From assembly GCA_001595915.1 (NCBI GenBank), contig LSSG01000058.1, positions 1 through 39,647 on the forward strand: a DNA stretch of 39,647 nt, read 5' to 3'. Positions 15,865 through 23,464 of this stretch are shown one piece after another. This DNA is from Thermoplasmatales archaeon SG8-52-3. Its GTDB lineage: Archaea; Thermoplasmatota; E2; DHVEG-1. Both the position numbers and the translations under genes were made by a program. Under the pieces are notes generated by a model. That model had not been told where the DNA came from. It made no database searches and was given only the letters and a program-made list of their open reading frames with translations. The stretch's first letter is position 1. Each line of letters starts with the position of its first letter.

Positions 15865-15919
15865 TTGCAAAATTATAAATCAATGATTTATTATCCGCAT
15901 TAAAGGTGGAGGCTAAAAT

Positions 15920-16747
15920 ATGAAAATTTTTATTGATTCAGCTCAACTTGATGAAATTGAAAAAGCATTTAGCTATGGGATAATCGATGGAGTTACAACA
16001 AATCCATCCTTACTAAAAAAAGCAGTTGATAAATTAGAGGAATCTGGTAATAAGATAACGATTAAAGAATATCTTAATAAAATATTAATAGCAGCAAAGG
16101 AGACACCAGTAAGTTTAGAAGTAACTGAACTAAAGCAAGATAAAATGATTGAACAGGCAAAAAAGTTATATAAGATATTTAACCCTGTTGCAAATAATGT
16201 TAATATTAAGATTCCTGTAAATCCTTCATTTCCAGATGAAAAAGGTAGAGATTTTGAAGGAATTCAAGCTGTAAAAACTATATCAAAAGCAGGAATTCCT
16301 GTTAATTGTACATTGATTTTTACTCCTGAACAAGCTTTACTTGCTGCAAAAGCAGGTGCAAAATATGTAAGTCCCTTTGCAGGTAGAATAGATGATTTTA
16401 TTAGATCAAATAATAAAATATCTTTTAAAAAAACAGATTACTTTCCCGCTGAAGGTTGGGAAAAAAATAATGAAATTTTAGAAGATAATGGAATAGTTTC
16501 AGGTATTGACTTAATAGCTCAAATAGTAGATGTCTTTGAAATTTATAATTTTAATACTCAAGTCATTGCTGCATCTATTAGAAACTCAAGACAAGTAAGA
16601 GAATCAGCACTTGCTGGAGCACATATTGCAACTCTACCGTATGATGTTATTATGCAACTTCTTGTGCATTATAAAACTCAGGAAGGAATGAAGAAATTTA
16701 CTGATGATATTGTTCCAGAATATGAGAAATTAACAAGAGTTAAATAA
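15920..16747 (+). CDS. tal: Transaldolase family protein
   Basis: A 275-residue transaldolase/fructose-6-phosphate aldolase family enzyme, transferring dihydroxyacetone units between sugar phosphates in the non-oxidative pentose phosphate pathway. It begins MKIFIDSAQLDEIEKA and has GVTTNPSLL, the Schiff-base lysine in NIKIPV, CTLIFTPEQALLAAKAGAKYVSPFAGRIDD and the closing VIAASIRNSRQV. It is longer than TalC/MipB (about 215-220 residues) because of an insert of about 40 residues after the GRIDD motif (SFKKTDYFPAEGW region). AAGGTGGAGG stands before the ATG. Its stop lies 1 nt before the epimerase ATG, so the two are co-translated. Transaldolase versus FSA activity cannot be separated by eye. 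Confidence 0.85.
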   Translation: MKIFIDSAQLDEIEKAFSYGIIDGVTTNPSLLKKAVDKLEESGNKITIKEYLNKILIAAKETPVSLEVTELKQDKMIEQAKKLYKIFNPVANNVNIKIPVNPSFPDEKGRDFEGIQAVKTISKAGIPVNCTLIFTPEQALLAAKAGAKYVSPFAGRIDDFIRSNNKISFKKTDYFPAEGWEKNNEILEDNGIVSGIDLIAQIVDVFEIYNFNTQVIAASIRNSRQVRESALAGAHIATLPYDVIMQLLVHYKTQEGMKKFTDDIVPEYEKLTRVK

Positions 16748-16748
16748 T

Positions 16749-17375
16749 ATGAATAAAAAAATTATTCCAGCAATCATTGCAAAAAATCAGAAAGATTTAA
16801 ATGAAAGATTAACAAAAGTATTAGATTTTTTTAATCTAGTTCAACTTGATATAATGGACAATAAATTTGTTCCAAATACTTCATTATTTTTTGATTTTTC
16901 CTTACCAGAGACAATGTGTAATTTCGAAGCTCATTTAATGGTGCAGGATCCACAATCTTGGATAGAAAAAAATGGATATAAGGTTGATACAATCCTTGTT
17001 CACTTTGAATCAAATTATGATCAAGAAAGTATCATTGATTTAGTTAAACAACAGGGAAAAAAATTTGGATTTGTACTAAATCCTGAAACCCAAATTGATA
17101 ATATTTCAAGTTTCTTAGATGAAATAGATCAAGTGCTTATTATGACTGTCAATCCTGGTTTTTATGGCAGTCCTTTTTTACCAGAGATGCTTGATAAAAT
17201 CCATAAGCTTAGAGAAATAAAACCAACTCTTGATATCGAGGTTGATGGTGGAATTACTGATAAAACAATTGGATTGGTTGCAAAAGCTGGTGCTAATATG
17301 TTTGTGTCTGGTTCATATATTGTTAAGTCAGAAAACGTTTCTGAAGCAATTAATAATTTAAAAATCAAATTATAA
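16749..17375 (+). CDS. rpe: Ribulose-phosphate 3-epimerase-like protein
   Basis: A 208-residue TIM-barrel protein of the Rpe family, which interconverts ribulose 5-phosphate and xylulose 5-phosphate. Motifs: LDIMDNKFVPN with the first catalytic Asp, EAHLMVQDP with a metal His, VNPGFYGSPF phosphate loop, and the second catalytic Asp in EVDGGI. The first metal-ligand His of typical enzymes (VHxDVMD) is Gln here (VQLDIMD), and the usual PSIL start is PAII. The fold is clear, but metal use or substrate may differ. It starts 1 nt after the transaldolase stop. Together with glk and tal it feeds hexose into the pentose pathway, which would suit an archaeon making ribose phosphate without an oxidative branch. 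Confidence 0.75.
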   Translation: MNKKIIPAIIAKNQKDLNERLTKVLDFFNLVQLDIMDNKFVPNTSLFFDFSLPETMCNFEAHLMVQDPQSWIEKNGYKVDTILVHFESNYDQESIIDLVKQQGKKFGFVLNPETQIDNISSFLDEIDQVLIMTVNPGFYGSPFLPEMLDKIHKLREIKPTLDIEVDGGITDKTIGLVAKAGANMFVSGSYIVKSENVSEAINNLKIKL

Positions 17376-17441
17376 CGAAGTTTTATATATTGATGCTAAT
17401 ATAGTATTATTATTGATAACATCGAAAATCGGTGAACACAA

Positions 17442-18281
17442 ATGATTTCCAACTATAATTCTAAAATAACTGCTCTTATTCTTTCTATTCGGCCAGAGAC
17501 TACGCCTCTTGGAATGTTAACAGTTTATATTGGAGGTCTAGTTGCAGGAGCATCATTTAATTCTTTTACAATTTTACTTGCAGTTATTGTAACTTTTTTT
17601 ATTACTGCTGGAAGTATGACCTTCAATGATGCATATGATTGGGAAATTGATGTAATCAATCATCCAAATAGACCTATTCCAAAAGGAATACTTACTCCAA
17701 AACAAATGCTTCAATTCACAGCTGTTTTATTTACTATTGGGCTTGTAATTACATTTTTTATAAATTTATTATGTACTTTTATTTATCTTTTTAGTATAGG
17801 ATTCCTGGCTGTTTATGAATTATTTACTAAAAAATATGGAATTATGGGAAATATAACTGTTGCATTTGTATCATCAATTGCTTTCACCTTTGGTGGAGCA
17901 GCAGTAGGTAATCCATTAGTTACCTTACCTCTTACAATATTAGGATTTCTAATTGTTTTTGGAAGAGAAATAGTAATGGACATCCGCGATGCAGATGGTG
18001 ATAAACAAATGAGACTTACCTTACCTCATCAGATTGGAGTGCGTAATGCATCTCTAATAAGCTGTATTCTTTTATTACTTGCAATAGCAGTAAGTCCTCT
18101 GCCATATATTCTAAATATTGTGAGTTTATGGTATATATATTTTATAATTCCGGTAGATATTATCACGATATTAACTGTAATATGGTTTCTTAGAGATCAT
18201 AAAAATGCTGCGATTTCAGCTCATTTAATCAGAGGTGCTCTTGCGTTAGGTCTCATTGCATTCATTATTGGGATTTTATAA
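17442..18281 (+). CDS. UbiA prenyltransferase, probable DGGGP synthase
   Basis: A 279-residue membrane prenyltransferase with about eight or nine helices. The two Asp-rich Mg-diphosphate motifs of UbiA enzymes are present: NDAYDWEIDVINHPNRPIP (about residues 61-80) and DIRDADGDKQM (about 180-190). The HPNRPIP version is typical of archaeal (S)-2,3-di-O-geranylgeranylglyceryl phosphate synthase, which adds the second geranylgeranyl chain to the ether-lipid core. This gene is the best single argument that the DNA is archaeal. TCGGTGAACACAA precedes the ATG, and a TATA-like TTTTATATATT stands near 17381, so it probably has its own promoter after the rpe gene. It converges with the sulfotransferase gene. 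Confidence 0.82.
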   Translation: MISNYNSKITALILSIRPETTPLGMLTVYIGGLVAGASFNSFTILLAVIVTFFITAGSMTFNDAYDWEIDVINHPNRPIPKGILTPKQMLQFTAVLFTIGLVITFFINLLCTFIYLFSIGFLAVYELFTKKYGIMGNITVAFVSSIAFTFGGAAVGNPLVTLPLTILGFLIVFGREIVMDIRDADGDKQMRLTLPHQIGVRNASLISCILLLLAIAVSPLPYILNIVSLWYIYFIIPVDIITILTVIWFLRDHKNAAISAHLIRGALALGLIAFIIGIL

Positions 18282-18288
18282 TTAAAAA

Positions 18289-19410
18289 CTAATGGGAATA
18301 CCCAAATGCATCAAATGTAAATCCCCAATTTTTCAATACTTTTTCCATATCATTTTTACTAATTACATATTTATCTTTTTGATAGTTTTTATGAAAATCT
18401 ATATATTTTTGAAAATAAGGTTTTGCATTAGTAAAATTTTTAATTTTTAAGAAATCATAAATTTTATTTAAATTGTTCAATGGATTTTTTACAAACGTTT
18501 CATATGAAATTTCATACAGGTTATTTTTAGGTATGAGAGATTTCTCAACCAAGTAACGTTTATACATATCACTATATATTTTTAAAATTGCTTCATCCAT
18601 CATATCATAATCAACATGTTGAAAAGAAAACAATGGAAGAATGCTATTATAAAGTTTCCAAGTGGATTTGTAAACATCATATGGATTTCTGAAAATATGA
18701 ATAAATTGAGCATCTGGAAATAAATCAAGTAAATGTTTTACCTTTGCAGTATTAACAAGACTCTTTAATAAAATACGTTTTTCAGGTTTCTTATACGAAA
18801 TCTTTTTTAAAAAATATATATAGTCACTACCCCATTTTTCAATAACCTTTTTATTTACATTCTTAAAAAGGACATATTTCTCAAAATATCTTATAATATT
18901 TCTTGGAAAATACCATCCATGATAGAAAGAATATGGATTGATATTTGCAATTGCATATTCGTCTTCATAAGGTAGGTCAGCATGTAATTCAAGATTATCC
19001 ATGGGTCGTTTTGTTGGTAAACGTTCTCTCATATAGTTATGTAAAAAGGTATTATTTGTGAGAAATACATTAGGTGCAAGTGTCTCCATAGTTGAAACAT
19101 ATGCAAGATTAGGATCATTACCCATAAGGTAATGAAGAAAGGTTGTACCACTACGCCAATGACCAATGATAAAGATAGGTGATTTTATTTTAATTTCCTT
19201 ACAATAGGTGGTGCAAAATTTATTTTCCTTCATTCTTAAAGGTATTAAGAGTGTTGTCATCAGGCTTACATAAAGAGCTTTTGGAATAAAAGGCCATGAA
19301 ATATTATATTTATTTTCTCTAAGTACTCGTATCCAGTTAGAAATGGTAGTTCCCGCGAGTGGTTGACTATCAAGTTTTAGATAACTTGTTTTTTCAAATT
19401 GTAATGCCAT
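18289..19410 (-). CDS. PAPS-dependent sulfotransferase family protein
   Basis: A sulfotransferase of the PF13469/PF00685 type, moving sulfate from PAPS to a hydroxyl or amine acceptor. The 5'-phosphosulfate loop is IFIIGHWRSGTTFLHYLMG, and the 3'-phosphate site is QFIHIFRNPYDVYKS. A basic, hydrophobic N-terminal segment (FIPKALYVSLMTTLLIPL) may rest on the membrane. The track start is GTG at 19428. I prefer the ATG at 19410, which has GGTTGAG 10-12 nt upstream; a TATATATA at 19441-19450 predicts a start of transcription near 19421. About 373 residues. An archaeal acceptor could be a surface glycan or lipid; this is inferred. It is cytoplasmic, unlike the exported arylsulfotransferase-like protein at 23465. 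Confidence 0.8.
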   Translation of the reverse strand: MALQFEKTSYLKLDSQPLAGTTISNWIRVLRENKYNISWPFIPKALYVSLMTTLLIPLRMKENKFCTTYCKEIKIKSPIFIIGHWRSGTTFLHYLMGNDPNLAYVSTMETLAPNVFLTNNTFLHNYMRERLPTKRPMDNLELHADLPYEDEYAIANINPYSFYHGWYFPRNIIRYFEKYVLFKNVNKKVIEKWGSDYIYFLKKISYKKPEKRILLKSLVNTAKVKHLLDLFPDAQFIHIFRNPYDVYKSTWKLYNSILPLFSFQHVDYDMMDEAILKIYSDMYKRYLVEKSLIPKNNLYEISYETFVKNPLNNLNKIYDFLKIKNFTNAKPYFQKYIDFHKNYQKDKYVISKNDMEKVLKNWGFTFDAFGYSH

Positions 19411-19526
19411 TATAATTAGCTCAACCACATTAAAAATAGCTATATATACTTTTCAATAGATTAATCTGATATCATTTTTTAATAATTTATTTATAAAAGA
19501 TACACGATTTGTAATTGAAATGAGAT

Positions 19527-19970
19527 ATGACAAATAATCAAACTCAAACTTATTTAATTGGAGCAATACTTTTTAGCTTAATTGGTGGTATTTTATTACT
19601 TATAATGGATTTTGGTGGATGGTATGCATATAATTATTATGCAGGTGTCCGTTCCTGGGGTTTTATTGGTTTTTATGAACTTCCTTCTGGTCTAATTTTC
19701 TTAATTCCTGCAATTTTTCTTTTTTACTGTACATGGATATCATTAAAATCAATACAGAATTCAAAAAAAAATCTAAATAAAAAATCAATACGTATGGGAT
19801 TCTTTTTATCATTAGCTGTATTTTTTCTAGCATTAATTGGTGGTATAATATTTATTTTGACACTTGAAAATGTATCTGATTGGTGGTTTGATGGAGCATT
19901 CTATGGTGGGCTATTAGGTGGATTATTTACATCAATTTTTTTATATCTTACATTAAAAAATATTGGTTAA
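19527..19970 (+). CDS. Four-helix membrane protein of unknown function
   Basis: A 147-residue integral membrane protein with four predicted helices at about residues 10-28, 45-70, 88-112 and 122-143. The first loop is aromatic (GGWYAYNYYAGVRSWGF) and a basic loop (SKKNLNKKSIR) faces the cytoplasm between helices 2 and 3. The ATG follows GAAATGAGAT. It is divergent from the sulfotransferase with about 100 bp of shared promoter DNA, and precedes the DUF1801 gene by 33 nt on the same strand. No family is recognised. Confidence 0.6.
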   Translation: MTNNQTQTYLIGAILFSLIGGILLLIMDFGGWYAYNYYAGVRSWGFIGFYELPSGLIFLIPAIFLFYCTWISLKSIQNSKKNLNKKSIRMGFFLSLAVFFLALIGGIIFILTLENVSDWWFDGAFYGGLLGGLFTSIFLYLTLKNIG

Positions 19971-20003
19971 ATAATATAAATATTCAAAATTAAAGGGGTT
20001 GAT

Positions 20004-20378
20004 ATTATCGGTAAATATGAAACAGTTCAGGATTATATAAAGGATCAAGAAGAATGGAAGGGGAAAATAATTTATCAATTACATGAAATATTAAAAAAAA
20101 CCTCACCAAAGGTTAAAGTGAAGATTAAATGGTCACAACCAGTTTATGAAGATGAAAATGGACCATTTTGTTTCATCAAAGCACACAAAAATCATGTAAA
20201 TATCGGTTTTTGGAGAGGTGCAGTTATGAAGGATCCAAAAAAATTACTTGAGGGAGATGGAGTAAAGATGCGTCATATCAAATTAACTCAAGACTCAATA
20301 ATAAATAAAAAAGATATATCTGATTTTGTTAAACAAGGCTTGTTTTTAAATAAAAAACTAGGTGATCCAACTAAATAA
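20004..20378 (+). CDS. DUF1801 family protein with apparent AUU start
   Basis: The ORF track begins at an internal GTG (20118), but the frame is open from 19980, and 38 further residues (GKYETVQDYIKDQEEWKG region) complete a normal DUF1801 (YdhG-like) protein of 124 residues. That family usually opens with a KYxTVDEYI-type segment followed by an AP/SPxxxExIKWSxPxF core; here SPKVKVKIKWSQPVYED is seen. No ATG, GTG or TTG occurs in the upstream part. An AUU at 20004 lies 5 nt after AGGGG, in the context AGGGGTTGAT that matches 8 of 10 bases of the ideal AGGAGGTGAT. Function is unknown; the family is linked to iron or small-molecule binding only loosely. It is co-directional with the membrane gene before it. 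Confidence 0.68.
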   Translation: MIGKYETVQDYIKDQEEWKGKIIYQLHEILKKTSPKVKVKIKWSQPVYEDENGPFCFIKAHKNHVNIGFWRGAVMKDPKKLLEGDGVKMRHIKLTQDSIINKKDISDFVKQGLFLNKKLGDPTK

Positions 20379-20424
20379 AGATGGATAAATGAAAAAATCT
20401 ATCAATTATAACAAAAATAAATCT

Positions 20425-20544
20425 TTAACTGGCAGTAGACTCTGAAGGTTTTTTATTATTCAGAGGAGAAGCACAATAAGGACATACTATAACATCCTTA
20501 ATTATGTAAATTCCACAATCAGGACATCGTAAATATTCTACCAT
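20425..20544 (-). CDS. Tiny zinc-ribbon protein (39 aa)
   Basis: Missed by the ORF track. The frame encodes 39 residues with CPDC and CPYC pairs ten residues apart, the spacing of a rubredoxin-like zinc ribbon, followed by a Ser/Pro/Lys tail. Such one-ribbon proteins are frequent in archaea and bind zinc. Upstream only a weak GGAAATA stands before the ATG. It is convergent with the DUF1801 gene, and the thioredoxin-like gene stops 62 nt upstream of it on the same strand. The two CXXC pairs make chance unlikely. Partner and role are unknown. Confidence 0.6.
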   Translation of the reverse strand: MVEYLRCPDCGIYIIKDVIVCPYCASPLNNKKPSESTAS

Positions 20545-20606
20545 TTTATTTCCATATATTATCTTATAGTATTTATATTTTATTTTTTATATCATAAAAG
20601 ATTATT

Positions 20607-21470
20607 TTAGATCAGAGTTACTGCTGTAGTCTGATCAGCAAAACGAGCAAAATAACGCTGAGTAAAATCATCACTTTGATATCCCAGTCTATAGTGTGGA
20701 ATCCAATCAAATATTGAGGATATAACCATTATATTATCTTGAGAAATATCTTCAAATGTCTGATTACCATGTTTTTCATTACCATCAAAAGTCCCTGATA
20801 TTGTTTTTTGTTTTCCAGGCACTAATAGAACGAATTTGTTTACAGCATAATCAAGAAGTGAATAATGATATGGTTTTCCTGATTTATCTATCCATCTTGA
20901 TTCAATTTCTGTTACATAAGATCTTAATTTTCCAAAATATGGCAAATTTCCTTCATTTTCGATTGTTATTGTAACTGTTAATTTTGCATTTCCTTCCCAT
21001 TCAACCGTAGATTCCATAGTTATTGGTTGTTTTGGGGCCCTTTGTCCCTCCTGTTCAATTTGAAAACGGTATTCATTTTCTGTTGCCTCAACTGTTCCTC
21101 CATGACCAACCACATTAGTATCTCCACCATCAAAATATATTGTAGGAAATCCATAAATCTTGAATAAGCCAAAACTATAGTCTCTATTACGTTTTTTTGC
21201 AATTGGATTCATATCATTAACTAAAGAAACATAGTAAAACGGATAATCACCACTACTGTAAACATTATATAATGCCTCAGCCGCTATTGGACAATTTGGA
21301 CACCAAGTAGCAGTACATTCTTCAGCAAGGATAGTATGAGTAAAGTTTGCGGGATTTTGTTCTAAATTTCTTTTTTCATGAGATTTATTAGAGTCTATAT
21401 TTGTCTGTGCATTTACAGTTGAAAAAATTAAAAGTCCTAAAATAAATGCTATAAGAATATATTTTTTCAT
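20607..21470 (-). CDS. Exported thioredoxin-like protein (Omp28-like)
   Basis: A 287-residue secreted protein. Residues 1-21 are a signal peptide ending in VNAQ. A thioredoxin-fold domain follows with active site CPNC at 57-60, in the setting ECTATWCPNCPIAAEAL, and a cis-proline loop GFPTIYFDGGD. The C-terminal half (about 145-287) is a beta-sandwich with VTITIENEGNLPYFG and an ending like Omp28-related proteins. It is paralogous to the central domains of the gene at 229-1677 but lacks the flanking Ig domains. GGGGAAAAAATG marks the start. It is likely a soluble extracytoplasmic disulfide oxidoreductase, perhaps a client of the CcdA relay at 4.5 kb; that link is inferred. Confidence 0.72.
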   Translation of the reverse strand: MKKYILIAFILGLLIFSTVNAQTNIDSNKSHEKRNLEQNPANFTHTILAEECTATWCPNCPIAAEALYNVYSSGDYPFYYVSLVNDMNPIAKKRNRDYSFGLFKIYGFPTIYFDGGDTNVVGHGGTVEATENEYRFQIEQEGQRAPKQPITMESTVEWEGNAKLTVTITIENEGNLPYFGKLRSYVTEIESRWIDKSGKPYHYSLLDYAVNKFVLLVPGKQKTISGTFDGNEKHGNQTFEDISQDNIMVISSIFDWIPHYRLGYQSDDFTQRYFARFADQTTAVTLI

Positions 21471-21626
21471 TTTTTCCCCATCAATAAAATTAAAAACATG
21501 TATTAAAAGTTAACGATTGTTAAATATTATTCTCAAAAGTTCTTTAGTTTAGATATATGCTGTTAGTTATTAAAAAATAGATATATTACTACTAAATAAT
21601 AAAAAAAAACCTGATTGAATATCTAG

Positions 21627-21800
21627 CTATTTATCATTATAACCCATGAAAAAGAAAAGGATTCCAAGAATAAAGGATGCAATCGAAAACATGAATGGAA
21701 TAAATGCGTCAAGATCTAGAAATACAGGCATAATAAAAAATATAATAGATACAATAATAAATATAAATCCAACAGCAAAGGAATATGTTCTTTTTAACAT
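21627..21800 (-). CDS. Small two-helix membrane protein (57 aa)
   Basis: Too short for the ORF track. The frame encodes 57 residues with two hydrophobic helices (about residues 8-28 and 34-52), a basic N terminus (MLKRTY) and a short polar tail (GYNDK). There is no ribosome site, but TTTAAATA lies about 25 nt upstream of the ATG, the right place for a leaderless archaeal promoter. It stands between the exported thioredoxin and the tandem paralogs, all on the minus strand. Family unknown. Confidence 0.5.
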   Translation of the reverse strand: MLKRTYSFAVGFIFIIVSIIFFIMPVFLDLDAFIPFMFSIASFILGILFFFMGYNDK

Positions 21801-21873
21801 GAAATCAAATTAATTTTTTATTATTTAAATGTTGATAAAAAAAGAAAGGATTATTTGTTAAATCTTTAAAAAT

Positions 21874-22500
21874 TCAATATTGTACTATATAATCAAGACC
21901 GTAGTCTTCATTATTAGGTGCATAGTCCCATAGTGAATTTTTAAAAACTAGGTTAAATAAAGAATCAATTATTGGACGAGTAAATCCTATTAGACCTAAA
22001 AGACCATATCTTTGAAAAGCGTTTGACCAGGTTTTTGTAAGAACTTCTCCAGAATCTGGATTACCAATTATCTCTTTTGGTATTTTCCATTTTATGATAC
22101 CAGTTGATGTATCATAAGTTCCCTTGTCAATTTCAACATAGTTAGGTCCACCACCCGAAGCTTTTTTTATATATTCTCCAGCAGTCCATAATTCTAAACC
22201 TATCATATGCAAACCAATGAAATAACCACATGCATATTGAATTCCATTGTTTTCCCAAAATACTGCAAAGGTTTGTTGTAGTTTATTTTGTCGAGGATTA
22301 TTTATTTTCAAATGGACAAATAGAAAATCAGGTTCCTCTGATTTTTCCGAGAACCATACCGAGTTAATATCAATATTTCCAAAAGCATCACCCATTTCAT
22401 CAGAGATTTCTGGGTTTTCCTCATCACCAGCTATTGCAGTTATAGGAAGAATAGTAGTAGTTAACAGAATAAAAATAAATATTCCAATTATCTTTTTCAT
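21874..22500 (-). CDS. Exported protein, tandem paralog 1
   Basis: A 208-residue secreted protein with a signal peptide (residues about 4-24, ending AIAG). The mature part is probably beta-rich, beginning ENPEISDEMGDAFGNIDINSVWFSE and later giving KWKIPKEIIGNPDSGEVLTKTW. The downstream-encoded neighbour at 22613-23254 has the same order of motifs (ENPEI.DE, DI.S.WF.E, P..(L/I)IGNP, G(E/D).LTKT). The pattern resembles sugar- or heme-binding sandwich domains of the CBM9/DOMON type, but I cannot confirm this. A perfect AGGAGGTGA site and a promoter almost identical to that of its paralog precede it. Function unknown; probably a surface-binding protein. Confidence 0.6.
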   Translation of the reverse strand: MKKIIGIFIFILLTTTILPITAIAGDEENPEISDEMGDAFGNIDINSVWFSEKSEEPDFLFVHLKINNPRQNKLQQTFAVFWENNGIQYACGYFIGLHMIGLELWTAGEYIKKASGGGPNYVEIDKGTYDTSTGIIKWKIPKEIIGNPDSGEVLTKTWSNAFQRYGLLGLIGFTRPIIDSLFNLVFKNSLWDYAPNNEDYGLDYIVQY

Positions 22501-22530
22501 TTTTCACCTCCTTCCTCTATTAAAAATACA

Positions 22531-22570
22531 TCTTAGCACTACTATATAAATACTATGCTAATTATTATCA
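22531..22570 (-). promoter_or_regulatory. Promoter with inverted repeat around the TATA box (copy 1)
   Basis: On the minus strand the TATA box TATTTATATA (22543-22552) is flanked by TTAGCA (22533-22538) and TGCTAA (22556-22561), a 6-bp inverted repeat. The distance to the AGGAGGTGA of the 22500 gene fits a short leader. Nearly the same sequence recurs at 23281-23325 before the second paralog, suggesting one regulator for both. Confidence 0.5.
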
Positions 22571-22612
22571 TTTACTGAAAAAAAATAAATAATGAAAAGA
22601 AGGATAAAAACA

Positions 22613-23254
22613 TTAGTATTTAATTATATAATCTTCTCCATATCCTGCCCAATCTTTTGCAGCTTCTCCTCCAAGAGGAATAGTTGCAGGCTCAAATATA
22701 AACCTAAGACCTGTCCAAGCATCTGTTTTTGTTAATATATCTCCAGGTTCAGGATTTCCAATTAAGCTTTTTGGTGCTACAAAACTTACAATATTATTTT
22801 CTATATCAAAAGATCCATTGATATCATAATATTTTCCCCATCGACCAATTGTTCGACCAGCAAAAAAGCTTTGAATTTCACCATTTTTATACACATGTAC
22901 AGCTACAGCATAACTTTTATCATTAAATTTCCAATGCATTGCATATATTGTTCTTTGATTAATGAACTCTAGATTTTTTAATTCTATAGTAAAATACAAA
23001 TTGTCTTGGTAATCAGGACTTTCATAGAACCATGCAGATGTAATATCCATGAAATCAAAGTTTTTTATGTTAAATATTTTAAATGTTTTAAAAAAATTAA
23101 ATATCATTGGTTTTCTAATAAACATACCAAATAGGTCATCTGTTTCATCAATTATCTCAGGGTTTTCTTTATTACCTGCTAAAACAGTATCTGTAATTGA
23201 GAGAAATGAGATAATCAGCAGCATACAAACAAAAATTCTAATTATTTTTTTCAT
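22613..23254 (-). CDS. Exported protein, tandem paralog 2
   Basis: A 213-residue secreted protein, paralogous to 21874-22500. Signal peptide about residues 4-26 (ending VLAG), then ENPEIIDETDDLFG. An extra phenylalanine-rich insert of about 25 residues (RKPMIFNFFKTFKIFNIKNF) is missing in the paralog. The common core follows: DITSAWFYES, YAMHWKFNDKSYAVAVHVY, FVAPKSLIGNPEPGDILTKT. The C terminus ends GEDYIIKY, matching DYGLDYIVQY of the paralog. AAGGAGGTAAAAAATG marks the start. Gene duplication with the promoter included, followed by divergence, is the simplest explanation. Function unknown. Confidence 0.6.
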   Translation of the reverse strand: MKKIIRIFVCMLLIISFLSITDTVLAGNKENPEIIDETDDLFGMFIRKPMIFNFFKTFKIFNIKNFDFMDITSAWFYESPDYQDNLYFTIELKNLEFINQRTIYAMHWKFNDKSYAVAVHVYKNGEIQSFFAGRTIGRWGKYYDINGSFDIENNIVSFVAPKSLIGNPEPGDILTKTDAWTGLRFIFEPATIPLGGEAAKDWAGYGEDYIIKY

Positions 23255-23280
23255 TTTTTACCTCCTTCCTCAATAGATTT

Positions 23281-23325
23281 ACATCTTAGAACTACTATAT
23301 AAATACTATGCTAATAATTATCATT
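23281..23325 (-). promoter_or_regulatory. Promoter with inverted repeat around the TATA box (copy 2)
   Basis: This repeats the 22531-22570 promoter with few changes (ACATCTTAGAACTACTATAT). The left arm is TTAGAA instead of TTAGCA, the right arm TGCTAA is kept, and the TATA box is identical. Conservation outside coding sequence between paralogs supports regulatory function, though recent duplication also explains it. Confidence 0.5.
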
Positions 23326-23464
23326 TAATGGATAAACAAATTTTTCTAATAAGAATTATAATTATCAAAACTTAATTTATGATATAATTAAAGGTTAATA
23401 ATTCAATAAAAATATAGGAAAATATTATTAATAGAATTTATATTAATTATCAATTACTTAAAAC

